From positions 496,001 to 560,000 of the forward strand of contig NZ_BLIV01000003.1 in the NCBI RefSeq assembly GCF_009811755.1: a DNA stretch of 64,000 nucleotides, read 5' to 3'. This document shows positions 1 through 7,561 of the stretch, in pieces (positions within the stretch are counted from its first letter, which is position 1; every line of letters starts with the position of its first letter). A model generated the notes under the pieces. That model saw only the letters and a program-made list of their open reading frames with translations, made no database searches and was not told the DNA's origin. This DNA is from Roseobacter cerasinus (GTDB taxonomy: Bacteria > Pseudomonadota > Alphaproteobacteria > Rhodobacterales > Rhodobacteraceae). Both the position numbers and the translations under genes were made by a program.

Positions 1-785
1 TCGCCCACCTCGGGCAGCTCCTCGAAGAGCTCGGAGAGCAGCCAGAGCAGGAAGGTGGCGTAGAGGCCGGGCGCACCCATCAGCTTGTCGGCAGCGAGGA
101 TGTTGATCTGGCCCTTGCCGTCGGTGCCCGTGCGCATGAGATCGCTGAGCGCCAGCGCAGGCTCGCCGAAGAGCCCGGCGACGCCCTGGTTCTCCAGCAC
201 CAGCAGACGGCGCTGGATCGCGCCGATGGAGGCCGAGGAGACATTGCCATAGCGCAAGGACAGCTCCTTGGCGTTTTCACCGATCCAGACCAGCAGCGAT
301 TGCAGGTCTTTCAGGTCCAGGAGCGGCAGCCCCTCTTCATCCGCGAGGCGAAAGGCGATGTTGAGGATGCCCTCCTGTGCCTCGGTCAACTCCAGCAGGC
401 GGGCAAGCAGCAACGGGCCCATCTCGGAGATCGTCGTGCGGACCGGGTGGCCCTGATCGCCAAAGAGATCCCAGAAGGTCACGGGGAAGGCCTCGTAGAT
501 ATAGTCGGTGAAGCCGATTTTCGTTGCACGCTCCGTGAAGGGCCCATGCAGTTTGTGCGCCGGGCTGCCCGCCTTGGCGAGGCCCGAGAGATCCCCCTTC
601 ACATCCGACAGAAACACGGGCACCCCGGCCTTGGAAAACCCTTCCGCCAGAATTTGTAAGGTGACGGTCTTGCCCGTGCCTGTGGCGCCCGCGATCAGCC
701 CGTGCCGGTTCGCATAGCCCAGCGACAGATGTTGTTGCGTGCCATAGTCTGCGCCGCCGCCGCCGATAAAGATCCCCGATGCCAT
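1..785 (-). CDS. HerA-like ATPase (DUF853/YjgR family), 3' end cut by the window
   Basis: Only the N-terminal 261 codons are present; the gene runs off the left edge. The protein starts [11 protein letters not shown] and has a Walker A motif, GATGTGKT, at residues 33-40, followed by FLSDVKGD near residues 58-65, where members of this family have an acidic strand. It belongs to the P-loop ATPases annotated as helicase HerA-like or DUF853 proteins, which are related to FtsK/HerA DNA-pumping motors. Their cellular role is poorly defined. No partner gene such as nurA is visible on this side. The ATG at 785 gives the conserved N-terminus. Family assignment is firm, function is not. Confidence 0.85.
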   Translation of the reverse strand, partial: MASGIFIGGGGADYGTQQHLSLGYANRHGLIAGATGTGKTVTLQILAEGFSKAGVPVFLSDVKGDLSGLAKAGSPAHKLHGPFTERATKIGFTDYIYEAFPVTFWDLFGDQGHPVRTTISEMGPLLLARLLELTEAQEGILNIAFRLADEEGLPLLDLKDLQSLLVWIGENAKELSLRYGNVSSASIGAIQRRLLVLENQGVAGLFGEPALALSDLMRTGTDGKGQINILAADKLMGAPGLYATFLLWLLSELFEELPEVG

Positions 786-910
786 GCGCTAGCCCCCTGC
801 CCCGTTTTGCCTCGTGTTGCGCACAGGATGTTAACCTTTGTCCCGCATAGTCAAGCTGTTCGGCTGGTCTACATGTCCTTTCCAGACCCGAACATCCTCC
901 CTGTCAGACT

Positions 911-941
911 GGCCGTGCCGTTCATCGGTACGGCCTTTTTT
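911..941 (+). terminator. Intrinsic terminator without an obvious upstream gene
   Basis: A 9-bp stem (GGCCGTGCC with GGTACGGCC, one G-T pair) with a 7-nt loop is followed directly by a run of seven T on the plus strand. The reverse strand has no T tract after the stem. No plus-strand gene lies between it and the start of the window, so it may end a short RNA. Confidence 0.7.
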
Positions 942-992
942 CGAAAGCTCAGGTTGCCCATGTAAGCGGTCTCATTTTCTGCGAGTTTTCGG

Positions 993-1021
993 TTGACGCG
1001 CAGGACCGCGTTTCGTAGCCT
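993..1021 (+). promoter_or_regulatory. Candidate sigma-70 promoter
   Basis: TTGACG at 993-998 and TAGCCT at 1016-1021 are separated by exactly 17 nt. The -35 box matches the consensus at five of six positions, the -10 box at three. The predicted start is near 1028. It could drive a ~67-nt RNA ending at the 1068-1094 terminator, or a long leader for the IalB gene. Confidence 0.45.
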
Positions 1022-1027
1022 CTGCGT

Positions 1028-1094
1028 CAATAAGTCGGCCAGTCCGACGGGGAGAAAACAATATGGGAAGGGATGCGTTGCGCATCCCTTTTCT
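1028..1094 (+). ncRNA. Candidate small RNA or attenuated leader
   Basis: From the predicted start near 1028, the sequence folds into a small hairpin (GTCGG/CCGAC, near 1034-1048) and then a perfect 10-bp hairpin AAGGGATGCG-TTG-CGCATCCCTT at 1068-1090 followed by TTCTT. Promoter, short transcript and terminator fit a small RNA. Because ialB begins at 1208 on the same strand, a transcription attenuator is an equal alternative. No known RNA family is recognised. Confidence 0.4.
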
Positions 1095-1207
1095 TATTGC
1101 AGGCCCACGGAAAAATGATGACCTGCCGGGCTATTTCCTGCGCATGGGACTGACAGCGCAAAACCCGCATGCTACATCTTCGGCAACTCACCAAATACGG
1201 AGCACAC

Positions 1208-1834
1208 ATGCCCAAGCTGACGTCTATATACACTGCCGGAACCGCACTGACCCTGTCGTTGGTTGTGGCTGCGTCCATGTCCATCGCGCAGTCGGACACC
1301 TCCGAGGACAATGAGACCCCGCCCGCGCCGAGCGTCATAGATGGCCTGAGCGTCGGTGAGGTTGTCACCGAAGGGCCTCAGGTTGGCCAACGCTACACCA
1401 CTGAAACGATCGGCGATTGGACGATGCGCTGTGTCAAGACGGAGGACGACAAGGACCCCTGCGAGATGTTCCAACTGCTGGAGGACGATGAGGGCAACCC
1501 GATGTCCGAGGTTACCGTCTTTCAACTGCCGGAAAACGATCGCTTCGCCGCAGGGGCCACAATTATCGTACCTCTCGAAACCGCGCTTCAGGCGGGTTTG
1601 ACCATGAAAATCGACACCAATCCGACACGGCGGTTCCCTTATGCCTTTTGCGACCGGGTTGGATGCTACGCGCAGATTGCCCTGGCGGATGAGGACGTGA
1701 CGATCCTTAAACGGGGCAACAAGGCGGATCTGGATATTGTGCCTTTCGCCTCACCTGACACGCCGGTCAAAGTCACCTTGTCCCTGACCGGCTTCACGGC
1801 GGCCTATGAAAAAGCGGTTGCGCCGGATCAGTAA
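1208..1834 (+). CDS. Invasion-associated locus B (IalB) family protein, exported
   Basis: This 208-residue protein starts with a signal peptide (MPKLTSIYTAG, then a hydrophobic stretch ending in SIAQS), so it should reach the periplasm. The mature part contains YTTETIGDWTMRC and two cysteine pairs (MRC..DPC and FCDRVGC), the usual pattern of the IalB family. IalB was named for Bartonella invasion, but non-pathogenic alphaproteobacteria carry several copies and the general function is unknown. The ATG at 1208 is chosen because it gives a complete signal peptide; a start at 1169 would add a charged stretch before it. It is a single gene, convergent with the ketoacyl synthase gene. Confidence 0.88.
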   Translation: MPKLTSIYTAGTALTLSLVVAASMSIAQSDTSEDNETPPAPSVIDGLSVGEVVTEGPQVGQRYTTETIGDWTMRCVKTEDDKDPCEMFQLLEDDEGNPMSEVTVFQLPENDRFAAGATIIVPLETALQAGLTMKIDTNPTRRFPYAFCDRVGCYAQIALADEDVTILKRGNKADLDIVPFASPDTPVKVTLSLTGFTAAYEKAVAPDQ

Positions 1835-1849
1835 GAAACCATTTTGACC

Positions 1850-1874
1850 GGGCCGCTTGCGTCAGCAGCGGCCC
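1850..1874. terminator. GC-rich hairpin between convergent genes
   Basis: GGGCCGCT (1850-1857) and AGCGGCCC (1867-1874) form an 8-bp stem with a 9-nt loop just after the IalB stop. Neither strand has a T tract, so it is only a possible terminator. The rest of the gap to 1973 shows nothing clear. Confidence 0.4.
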
Positions 1875-1973
1875 GCAGACCCTCGCGCAAAGCCCTTAGA
1901 CCCAACACAGTCTCCAACCGTGGAGGTCAACATAGTCGGTGATGCTGGACGTGTCGGGTGGTCTGCGGAGGCT

Positions 1974-3182
1974 CTAGGCGGCCCGCAAGGCGAGCACCGC
2001 ATTCATCCCGCCAAAGGCGAAGGCGTTGGAGATGGCCACCTTGACCTTCGCCTCGCGCGCCTCGTTTGGCACCACGTCCAGCGCGCACTCCGGGTCCGGC
2101 TCTTCATAGCCGATGGTGGGGGCAATCACCCCGTCTCGCAGGGCCATGATACAGGCCAGCAGTTCCACAGCACCGGTGCCGCCGATCAGATGACCGTGCA
2201 TGGATTTGGTGGAGGAGATCATCAGCTTGTCGGCATGCGGGCCAAAGACATCGGCGACAGCGGCGCATTCCGTCTTGTCGTTGGCCGCCGTGCCCGTGCC
2301 ATGGGCGTTGATATAGCCCACCTCATCGCGATTGATGCCCGCATCGCTAAGCGCGCCCGCCATCGCGCGCGACGCCCCATTTTTGGAGGGCATCACGATG
2401 TCACTGGCGTCGGACGACATTGCAAATCCTGCGACTTCGCACAGGATCTGGGCGCCACGGGCGCGGGCGTGTTCGTATTCCTCGAAGACGAACACGCCCG
2501 CGCCCTCCCCTTGGACCATCCCGTTGCGATTGGCGGAAAACGGGCGGCAGGCATCTCGGCTCATGACGCGCAACCCCTCCCAGGCCTTCACGCCGCCAAA
2601 GCACAGCATGCTTTCCGACCCGCCGGTGATCATCGCCGGGGCCATGCCGGAGCGGACCATGCTAAAAGCCTGCGCCATCGCGTGGTTCGACGAGGCGCAG
2701 GCCGTTGACACCGTGAAGGAGGGCCCCTTGAGGTTGTGCTCCATGCTGACGTGGGAGGCGGCGGCGTTGTTCATCAGCTTCGGCACGACGAAGGGATGCA
2801 CGCGGTTCTTGCCGTCTTCATAGACCGAGCGGTAATTGTCGTCCCAGGTGCTGACCCCGCCGCCTGCGGTTCCCAAGACGACGCCGGATTTCGCCGCGAG
2901 CTCGCCGCTGAAGATAATGCCCGACTGGTCGATGGCTTCCTTGGCAGCCGCCAGCGTGAACTGGGTGAAGCGGTCATAAAGCGTCATCTGCTGGCGGTTG
3001 TAGCGCCCTTCCGCCTCAAACCCGCATACCTGCCCGCCAATCTGGATCGACAGCCGCTCCACGTCGCGCAGCTCCAGCGGGCCGATGCCACACACACCCT
3101 CCCGCATGGCGGTGAGGGTCGACGGCACGTCATGCCCCAGCGCGTTGATCGTCCCGGCTCCGGTGATGACGACGCGTTTCAT
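1974..3182 (-). CDS. Beta-ketoacyl-ACP synthase II (FabF/NodE-like)
   Basis: This 402-residue thiolase-fold condensing enzyme extends an acyl chain on acyl carrier protein with malonyl-ACP. The catalytic residues of the KAS II type are all visible: Cys162 in STACASSN, His294 in NAHGTGT, Lys326 and His331 in STKSMHGHLIGG. It starts 6 nt after the stop of an acyl carrier protein gene, which follows an LpxD-like acyltransferase gene. This looks like a specialised system with its own ACP, comparable in layout to nodF-nodE or the acpXL region, rather than the housekeeping fabF. The product chain cannot be read from the sequence. Confidence 0.9.
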   Translation of the reverse strand: MKRVVITGAGTINALGHDVPSTLTAMREGVCGIGPLELRDVERLSIQIGGQVCGFEAEGRYNRQQMTLYDRFTQFTLAAAKEAIDQSGIIFSGELAAKSGVVLGTAGGGVSTWDDNYRSVYEDGKNRVHPFVVPKLMNNAAASHVSMEHNLKGPSFTVSTACASSNHAMAQAFSMVRSGMAPAMITGGSESMLCFGGVKAWEGLRVMSRDACRPFSANRNGMVQGEGAGVFVFEEYEHARARGAQILCEVAGFAMSSDASDIVMPSKNGASRAMAGALSDAGINRDEVGYINAHGTGTAANDKTECAAVADVFGPHADKLMISSTKSMHGHLIGGTGAVELLACIMALRDGVIAPTIGYEEPDPECALDVVPNEAREAKVKVAISNAFAFGGMNAVLALRAA

Positions 3183-3188
3183 CGTCTG

Positions 3189-3446
3189 TCAGCCCTGCTC
3201 CGCCTGCAACCGCTCTATGCCCGAGATAATGGAGGCCACAGTCGAGATGTCAAAATCCGACGCCTGCGGCTCATTGGCGTTGAAGGGCACGGTGATGTCG
3301 AACTCCTCCTCGATGGAGAAGATGCTTTCCACCAGGCCGAGGCTGTCGATGCCCAGCTCTTCGAGGCTGCTGTCCACGCTGATATCAGACGGCTCAAGCA
3401 CGGCCTGCTCCGCGATGATGGCGATGACTTTGTCCTTGATGCTCAT
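3189..3446 (-). CDS. Acyl carrier protein, specialised
   Basis: This is an 85-residue acidic helical protein with the phosphopantetheine motif GIDSLGLVE; Ser35 is the expected attachment site. It differs from the housekeeping AcpP signature (DSLDTVE), which fits a dedicated role with the ketoacyl synthase that follows after 6 nt. The LpxD-like gene ends 35 nt upstream. The likely job is to carry the acyl chain built by the synthase and perhaps hand it to the LpxD-like transferase. That link is an inference from gene order. Confidence 0.9.
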   Translation of the reverse strand: MSIKDKVIAIIAEQAVLEPSDISVDSSLEELGIDSLGLVESIFSIEEEFDITVPFNANEPQASDFDISTVASIISGIERLQAEQG

Positions 3447-3481
3447 AAGCGCCGGTCCTCTGCGGTCCTTCGCCTTGGGAT

Positions 3482-4582
3482 TTAGTCACTCTCGCCTGAT
3501 TTGAAAACCGCTTTTTGCAAGGCCGCCACGTCCCGCAGCAGGCGCGGCAGGCGGCGGGTGGCTTTGTAGGTTTCCACATGGGTGTCCATCTTCACCGCCG
3601 GGTAGCCGAGGATGGAGCGTCCCGCAGGCACATTGGTCAGGATCTTGCTGCCACCGCCCGCAATCACGCCGTCGCCGATGAAGATGTTGTCGCTGACACC
3701 GACCTGCCCGCCCAGGATCACGAAATTCCCGATATCCACGGAGCCCGCGATGCCGACACAGCCGCAGAGCAGACAATCGGTGCCGATCACGCAGTTGTGG
3801 CCAATATGCACGAGGTTGTCGATCTTGGTGCGGTCACCCACCACCGTGTCGCGGATGGTGCCGCAATCAATCACCGCGTTCATGCCGATCTCGACGTCAT
3901 CGCCAAGCACAACAGCCCCCAGCGAGTGGATGCGGGTCCAGGACTGGGCCTGGGTGTCTTCCTGGCTGCCCAGCGTGCTGCGGGTCGCCTCGACGGCGGA
4001 ACGATCAGGCGTCACATAGGAGAACCCATCGCCGCCAATGCGCGCACCGGGTTGCGCGATGAAACGCGCGCCGATGCGGACGCGTGCCCCAATACCCACA
4101 CCTTCGCGCAGGAAGGCGCCCGCACCCACTTCCGCATTCCAGCCGATGAAGCATTGCGGCCCGATCACCGATCCTGCGCCGATCCTGGCGCCTGCACCAA
4201 TTACCGTGAGCGGGCCAATGCTGACGCCCTCGCCCAGCTCTGCCGTCGGGTCGATCACGGCTGAGGGGTGAATGCCTTCGGCAAACCCCTGCCCCGGGTC
4301 CATCAGCTTGGTGATGCCCGACATGGCATAGCGCGGGCGGTTTGGAACGATTGCGGCCTTCAGACCCAGCGCCTCCCAATCGGCCCCCTCCCAAAGCAGA
4401 CCGACCTGCGCCTGCCCGGCGCTGAGCGTGTCGGCGTAGGTCTGATTGGTCGCAATGGCGAGGTCACTCGGCCCCGCCGTCTGCGGTTCCGCCGCGCGCG
4501 ACACACGCAGCGTCAGATCTCCGAACGCCTGCGCGCCAAGCGCGCGGGCAATTTCTTCGACGCTGTGGCTGATGTCTGACAT
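3482..4582 (-). CDS. LpxD-like UDP-3-O-acylglucosamine N-acyltransferase
   Basis: The 366-residue protein has an N-terminal LpxD-type domain followed by a long left-handed beta-helix of hexapeptide repeats (for example IGPLTVIGAGARIGAGSVIG). It contains HIGHNCVIG, which holds the histidine expected for catalysis, and ends in the helical tail usual for LpxD. LpxD adds a 3-hydroxyacyl chain from ACP to the lipid A precursor. Rhodobacteraceae normally carry lpxD in a bamA-fabZ-lpxA cluster elsewhere, so this copy beside its own ACP and synthase may be a second, specialised enzyme. The start at 4582 (MSDISHSVEE) has GGGGG 8 nt upstream; a start at 4678 would overlap the preceding gene. Confidence 0.85.
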   Translation of the reverse strand: MSDISHSVEEIARALGAQAFGDLTLRVSRAAEPQTAGPSDLAIATNQTYADTLSAGQAQVGLLWEGADWEALGLKAAIVPNRPRYAMSGITKLMDPGQGFAEGIHPSAVIDPTAELGEGVSIGPLTVIGAGARIGAGSVIGPQCFIGWNAEVGAGAFLREGVGIGARVRIGARFIAQPGARIGGDGFSYVTPDRSAVEATRSTLGSQEDTQAQSWTRIHSLGAVVLGDDVEIGMNAVIDCGTIRDTVVGDRTKIDNLVHIGHNCVIGTDCLLCGCVGIAGSVDIGNFVILGGQVGVSDNIFIGDGVIAGGGSKILTNVPAGRSILGYPAVKMDTHVETYKATRRLPRLLRDVAALQKAVFKSGESD

Positions 4583-4613
4583 GCTGTAGCCCCCGGGGTA
4601 TCCGGGCGCAGAT

Positions 4614-6227
4614 CTACCCCTGAACCGCGCGTAAGGCCACCCCTGCTTTGGACAGCGCCTCCCAGATGCGCCCGTCACGACCGTAGATGTCGCGGCGGAA
4701 CTGGGTGCGGCCTTTGCTGTCGGTAAAGGCGGTGCGGTAGATGATGTGCACCGGCACCGGCTCTTTCAGGTCCACCTGCTGTTCCTTGCCGGTGGCGAGC
4801 TTGGCCTGAAACAGACCTTGCGGATCGCTGGTCTGCTTGGCCAGCAGCGCGTAGGCAAAGTCAAACGGATCTGCCAAACGGATACAGCCGTGGCTATAGG
4901 CCCGGACCTCGCGGCCAAAGAGATTCTTGGCAGGCGTGTCGTGCAGGTAAATGTTGTGCTTGTTGGGGAACATGAACTTGACCAGCCCCAGCGCGTTGCC
5001 CCGGCTGGGAGGCTGGCGCATGGCGAAAGGAAAGGTGCGCGCTGTGAACTGAGTGAAATCCACGGCAGAGCGATCAATGCGGCGCCCGTTCCGGTCGGTG
5101 ATCTCGATGTGGTTCACCGCGTTTGGGTTGGCCTGCAGTTCCGGCAGATACTCCTTGGTCACAATGGAGCGCGGCACATACCAGCTGGGGTTGATCACCA
5201 TGAACTCCATCACATCGGAGAACTCGGGCGACTGGCGGTCGCGCTCGCGGTGCCCGATGACCGAGCGGGTCTCGAAGGTAGTCTTGCCATTGTCGATGAT
5301 CTTGGCAGTGAAATCGGTCAGGTTGACCTCGATGTGACGCTTTCCGCGGTCGCGGTTCACCCAGCGTTCGCGCTCCATCGCCACGATCACCGATTGCAGC
5401 CGCTCCTGAACGGAGACGTTGATCTCAGCCATTGTTCCGGGGCCTGCAACACCGTCCTGCTCCAGCCCGTGGGCGCGCTGAAAGCCCTGCACGGCGGCGA
5501 CCATCGTCGCGTCGTAGCTCTGGCCAGCGGTCCGTTTCATGTATCCCATGCGCACCAACCGGTCCCGCAGGGCCACCACAGCTGCTCCCGACGCGCCAGG
5601 CTTGAGCGTCTTGGATGGCACGGTCTGACCCCAACCGCCCTGCGCAAGCAACCGCTCCAGGCGCAGTTTCTCTTTCATCAAGGCGGTGTATTCCCGCGTG
5701 CGTGGCGCCAGGGCCCGGAAAAATCCCTTGGGCGAGGATTTTGCGAAATTCACCAGATAGGAGCTGCGGTCGCGGTAAGGCACCTTGCGCACAATGGCCT
5801 TGTCGATCCGGCTGGGGATCAGCACGCCGGTCTGCAGATCACGGGCGAATTGCAGAAAGACACGGCTCATCTCGACCTCGAGCAGGCCCATATCTCGCGG
5901 TGTCCGGGCCGCCTGCATTTTGGCCTGCAGTCCCACAACATCGTAACGTGCCGCCGGCAGACCATGATCGTCAGCCGCATCCAGCGCCTGAATAAGCGCC
6001 GCCCGGCGGTTCCTGTCGCGGCCCTTGCCGGTCCAGATCCCTTCGAACCCATTGGCTTGATAGAACGCGGCGATATCCTCGTCACGTGCCGCAGCTTCGG
6101 CGACGGCCTGCTTGAAGGCGGTGTCTTGCGCCGTTGCTTGCGTTGGCATGACCGCGCTCATCACGGCAAAAAGCAGCGCCACCGCTGTGACAAAGATGAA
6201 AGATTTTCTCAGGCCGAAAGATGCCAT
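4614..6227 (-). CDS. L,D-transpeptidase, YcbB/LdtD type
   Basis: The 537-residue protein has a signal peptide (cleavage near residue 33, after ATA), a helical scaffold region (about 40-200), a peptidoglycan-binding domain (about 207-270) and a YkuD catalytic domain. The YkuD motif SHGCIRL places the catalytic cysteine at residue 448, after LHDTPAKNLFGRE. Such enzymes make 3-3 crosslinks in peptidoglycan, and in some alphaproteobacteria they attach outer-membrane proteins to it. The ATG at 6227 gives the signal peptide and has GGGG upstream. The gene ends 31 nt before the LpxD-like gene, so an operon with the acyl-chain genes is likely. Confidence 0.9.
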   Translation of the reverse strand: MASFGLRKSFIFVTAVALLFAVMSAVMPTQATAQDTAFKQAVAEAAARDEDIAAFYQANGFEGIWTGKGRDRNRRAALIQALDAADDHGLPAARYDVVGLQAKMQAARTPRDMGLLEVEMSRVFLQFARDLQTGVLIPSRIDKAIVRKVPYRDRSSYLVNFAKSSPKGFFRALAPRTREYTALMKEKLRLERLLAQGGWGQTVPSKTLKPGASGAAVVALRDRLVRMGYMKRTAGQSYDATMVAAVQGFQRAHGLEQDGVAGPGTMAEINVSVQERLQSVIVAMERERWVNRDRGKRHIEVNLTDFTAKIIDNGKTTFETRSVIGHRERDRQSPEFSDVMEFMVINPSWYVPRSIVTKEYLPELQANPNAVNHIEITDRNGRRIDRSAVDFTQFTARTFPFAMRQPPSRGNALGLVKFMFPNKHNIYLHDTPAKNLFGREVRAYSHGCIRLADPFDFAYALLAKQTSDPQGLFQAKLATGKEQQVDLKEPVPVHIIYRTAFTDSKGRTQFRRDIYGRDGRIWEALSKAGVALRAVQG

Positions 6228-6530
6228 TCTGGATACCCCGCACAATTTTGTAACATCGGTTCTGCTGATGCGCGCCAACCCTGTCCAATAACATTTGAGA
6301 CTTCGGTCAAGGAAAGATGAAGCTGATGCAGAGTTGCATCGCCCAAGCGCAAAACACGCAGACCTTACCAGAGTGGCAAGATTTTGCCTAAAAATGACCA
6401 TAAAACACCGTTCCCGCGTTCAGGACTTGGTTAACAATCGCCTCTATGACATACCCATGTTGCATCTGGGGAAGAGATGACACCCTCGTGTAACATCACG
6501 AGCAAAGGCAGAATACGGGGCGAAGACCAC
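6228..6530. other. 303-bp divergent gap between transpeptidase and M15-type peptidase genes
   Basis: This gap must hold both promoters. No hexamer pair with good spacing stands out. Two small perfect inverted repeats are present: GATGCA-GAGT-TGCATC at 6325-6340, and CTCGTG-TAACAT-CACGAG at 6485-6502, which lies in the leader of the plus-strand gene. No additional gene is visible. Confidence 0.5.
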
Positions 6531-7100
6531 ATGACGACAGACACTGCATCGAGCATGTCTCGCCGTGCCATTTTGGGCGCATTCGCGGCGACAGCAATCA
6601 CAGCAGCACCTACATTCGCAAACGCGGCGGGCTTCCTGCGCGGCGGCGGTGACATCCGACGGATCAAGATGTATTCGGGTCGCACGGGCGAACGGATCGA
6701 CATGATCTACTGGATCGAGGGCGAATACATTCGAGATGCGGTCAAAGAAATCAATCACTTCATGCGCGACTGGCGCACCGACGGTGTCACGTCGATGGAC
6801 CTGCGCACAATCGACATCATGTCGGCGGCACACAACCTGCTGGACGCGACGGAACCCTACATGTTGCTCTCGGGTTACCGCAGCCCCCAGACCAATGCGA
6901 TGCTGCGCTCGCGCAGCCGGGGCGTGGCGAAGAATTCGCTGCACATGAAAGGCCAGGCGGCCGACCTGCGGTTGTCGAGCCGTACGGTTGCGCAGGTTGC
7001 GCGCGCGGCGGCAGCCTGCCGGGGCGGCGGAGTTGGTAAATACAGCCGCTCCAATTTCGTCCATATGGACTGCGGTGTGGTGCGGACCTGGGGTCGCTAG
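6531..7100 (+). CDS. DUF882 / YcbK-like M15-type peptidoglycan peptidase, Tat-exported
   Basis: The 189-residue protein begins with a twin-arginine signal (SMSRRAILGAF). The mature part carries the zinc-site motifs of M15 peptidases: SGYRSPQTN, SLHMKGQAADLR and NFVHMDCG, so an active metal centre is expected. YcbK/MepK in E. coli cleaves peptidoglycan crosslinks, including 3-3 bonds. Its divergent position next to an L,D-transpeptidase, the enzyme class that makes such bonds, fits a role in the same remodelling process. The ATG at 6531 is preceded by GGGG about 11 nt upstream and gives the complete Tat signal; a start at 6477 would only add sequence in front. Confidence 0.88.
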   Translation: MTTDTASSMSRRAILGAFAATAITAAPTFANAAGFLRGGGDIRRIKMYSGRTGERIDMIYWIEGEYIRDAVKEINHFMRDWRTDGVTSMDLRTIDIMSAAHNLLDATEPYMLLSGYRSPQTNAMLRSRSRGVAKNSLHMKGQAADLRLSSRTVAQVARAAAACRGGGVGKYSRSNFVHMDCGVVRTWGR

Positions 7101-7132
7101 AACGCCTGTTTCGCCCCCCTGATACCACGTTG

Positions 7133-7158
7133 AAAGCGACCGATTGGTCGCTTTTTTT
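7133..7158 (+). terminator. Intrinsic terminator after the M15-type peptidase gene
   Basis: AAAGCGACC (7133-7141), loop GATT, and GGTCGCTTT (7146-7154) form a perfect 9-bp stem followed by a T run to 7158. It lies 33 nt after the stop codon and is a textbook rho-independent terminator. Confidence 0.92.
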
Positions 7159-7208
7159 ATGAGAGTCTGATCCAGTTTTCGACCACGGGCCATCACAGAT
7201 GAGCTGGC

Positions 7209-7237
7209 CGCCCGCCGACACATATGTCGGACGGGCG
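7209..7237. repeat. Bulged inverted repeat
   Basis: CGCCCG-CCGACA (7209-7220), loop CATA, TGTCGG-A-CGGGCG (7225-7237) pair as a 12-bp stem with one bulged A. No T tract follows on either strand, so it is not a classical terminator. Confidence 0.6.
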
Positions 7238-7316
7238 ATAACGACATCCGCGATGGCGTTTGTAACAGTTTGACTTCAGCTAGCACGTGCCGGTCCCGGG
7301 GAGGAGACGCTTGGTA

Positions 7317-7351
7317 CGTTGCAACCCGCCAGTGTGATGTGGGTTGCAACG
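7317..7351. repeat. Inverted repeat with 11-bp arms built from GTTGCAAC palindromes
   Basis: CGTTGCAACCC (7317-7327) and GGGTTGCAACG (7341-7351) are perfect complements around a 13-nt loop. Each arm itself contains the palindrome GTTGCAAC, 25 bp apart, so this may be a pair of protein-binding sites rather than an RNA hairpin. Confidence 0.55.
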
Positions 7352-7543
7352 CCCTTCCGGCTTGCCCAAGCATTACGCACTTGAATTCCGATTCCGGATG
7401 CGAAAATTGAACTTCAAATGAGCAGCTGTTGAAAAGCAAACTGATAAACTCGTTACTCGATGGCGCGTAACTGCGCCCACGATATCCAACCCACACTGTA
7501 TCACCGTAATGGGCAAAAACCCGGCGTGGGTAAATTCGCGTTA

Positions 7544-7555
7544 TTGCCTAGGCAA
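7544..7555. promoter_or_regulatory. Palindrome TTGCCTAGGCAA after the response-regulator gene
   Basis: This perfect 12-bp palindrome lies 6 nt beyond the regulator stop codon. Its half-sites (TTGCCTA, TAGGCAA) recur in the palindrome at 11263-11278 at the other end of the same operon. A binding site for the operon's own FixJ-type regulator is a reasonable guess. Confidence 0.35.
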
Positions 7556-7561
7556 AACTAC

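Larger units (their letters stand above)
786..1207. other. 422-bp non-coding gap with two plus-strand terminators
   Basis: No convincing protein gene lies here. Two GC-rich hairpins followed by T-rich tracts face the plus strand (911-941 and 1068-1094) although no plus-strand gene precedes them. A promoter-like pair lies at 993-1021. This suggests one or two short transcripts, or an attenuated leader for the IalB gene that follows. An open frame starting at 1063 behind a GGGGAG sequence runs out of frame into the IalB gene and is not supported as a protein. Confidence 0.5.
7159..7561. other. 403-bp gap with three palindromes, no gene seen
   Basis: No supported protein gene lies between the terminator at 7158 and the stop of the response-regulator gene. 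The stretch contains a bulged 12-bp hairpin (7209-7237), an inverted repeat with 11-bp arms (7317-7351), and the 12-bp palindrome TTGCCTAGGCAA (7544-7555). A short non-coding RNA or regulatory targets are possible. No promoter with good spacing was found. Confidence 0.4.

Noticed and set aside
1063-1314. An 83-codon frame starting behind GGGGAG
   Set aside because: Its first codons form the strong hairpin at 1068-1090 and it runs out of frame through the IalB signal peptide. A non-coding explanation is better.
4746-6320. A 524-codon open frame opposite the L,D-transpeptidase gene
   Set aside because: It is antisense to a well-supported gene and shows no recognisable motif.
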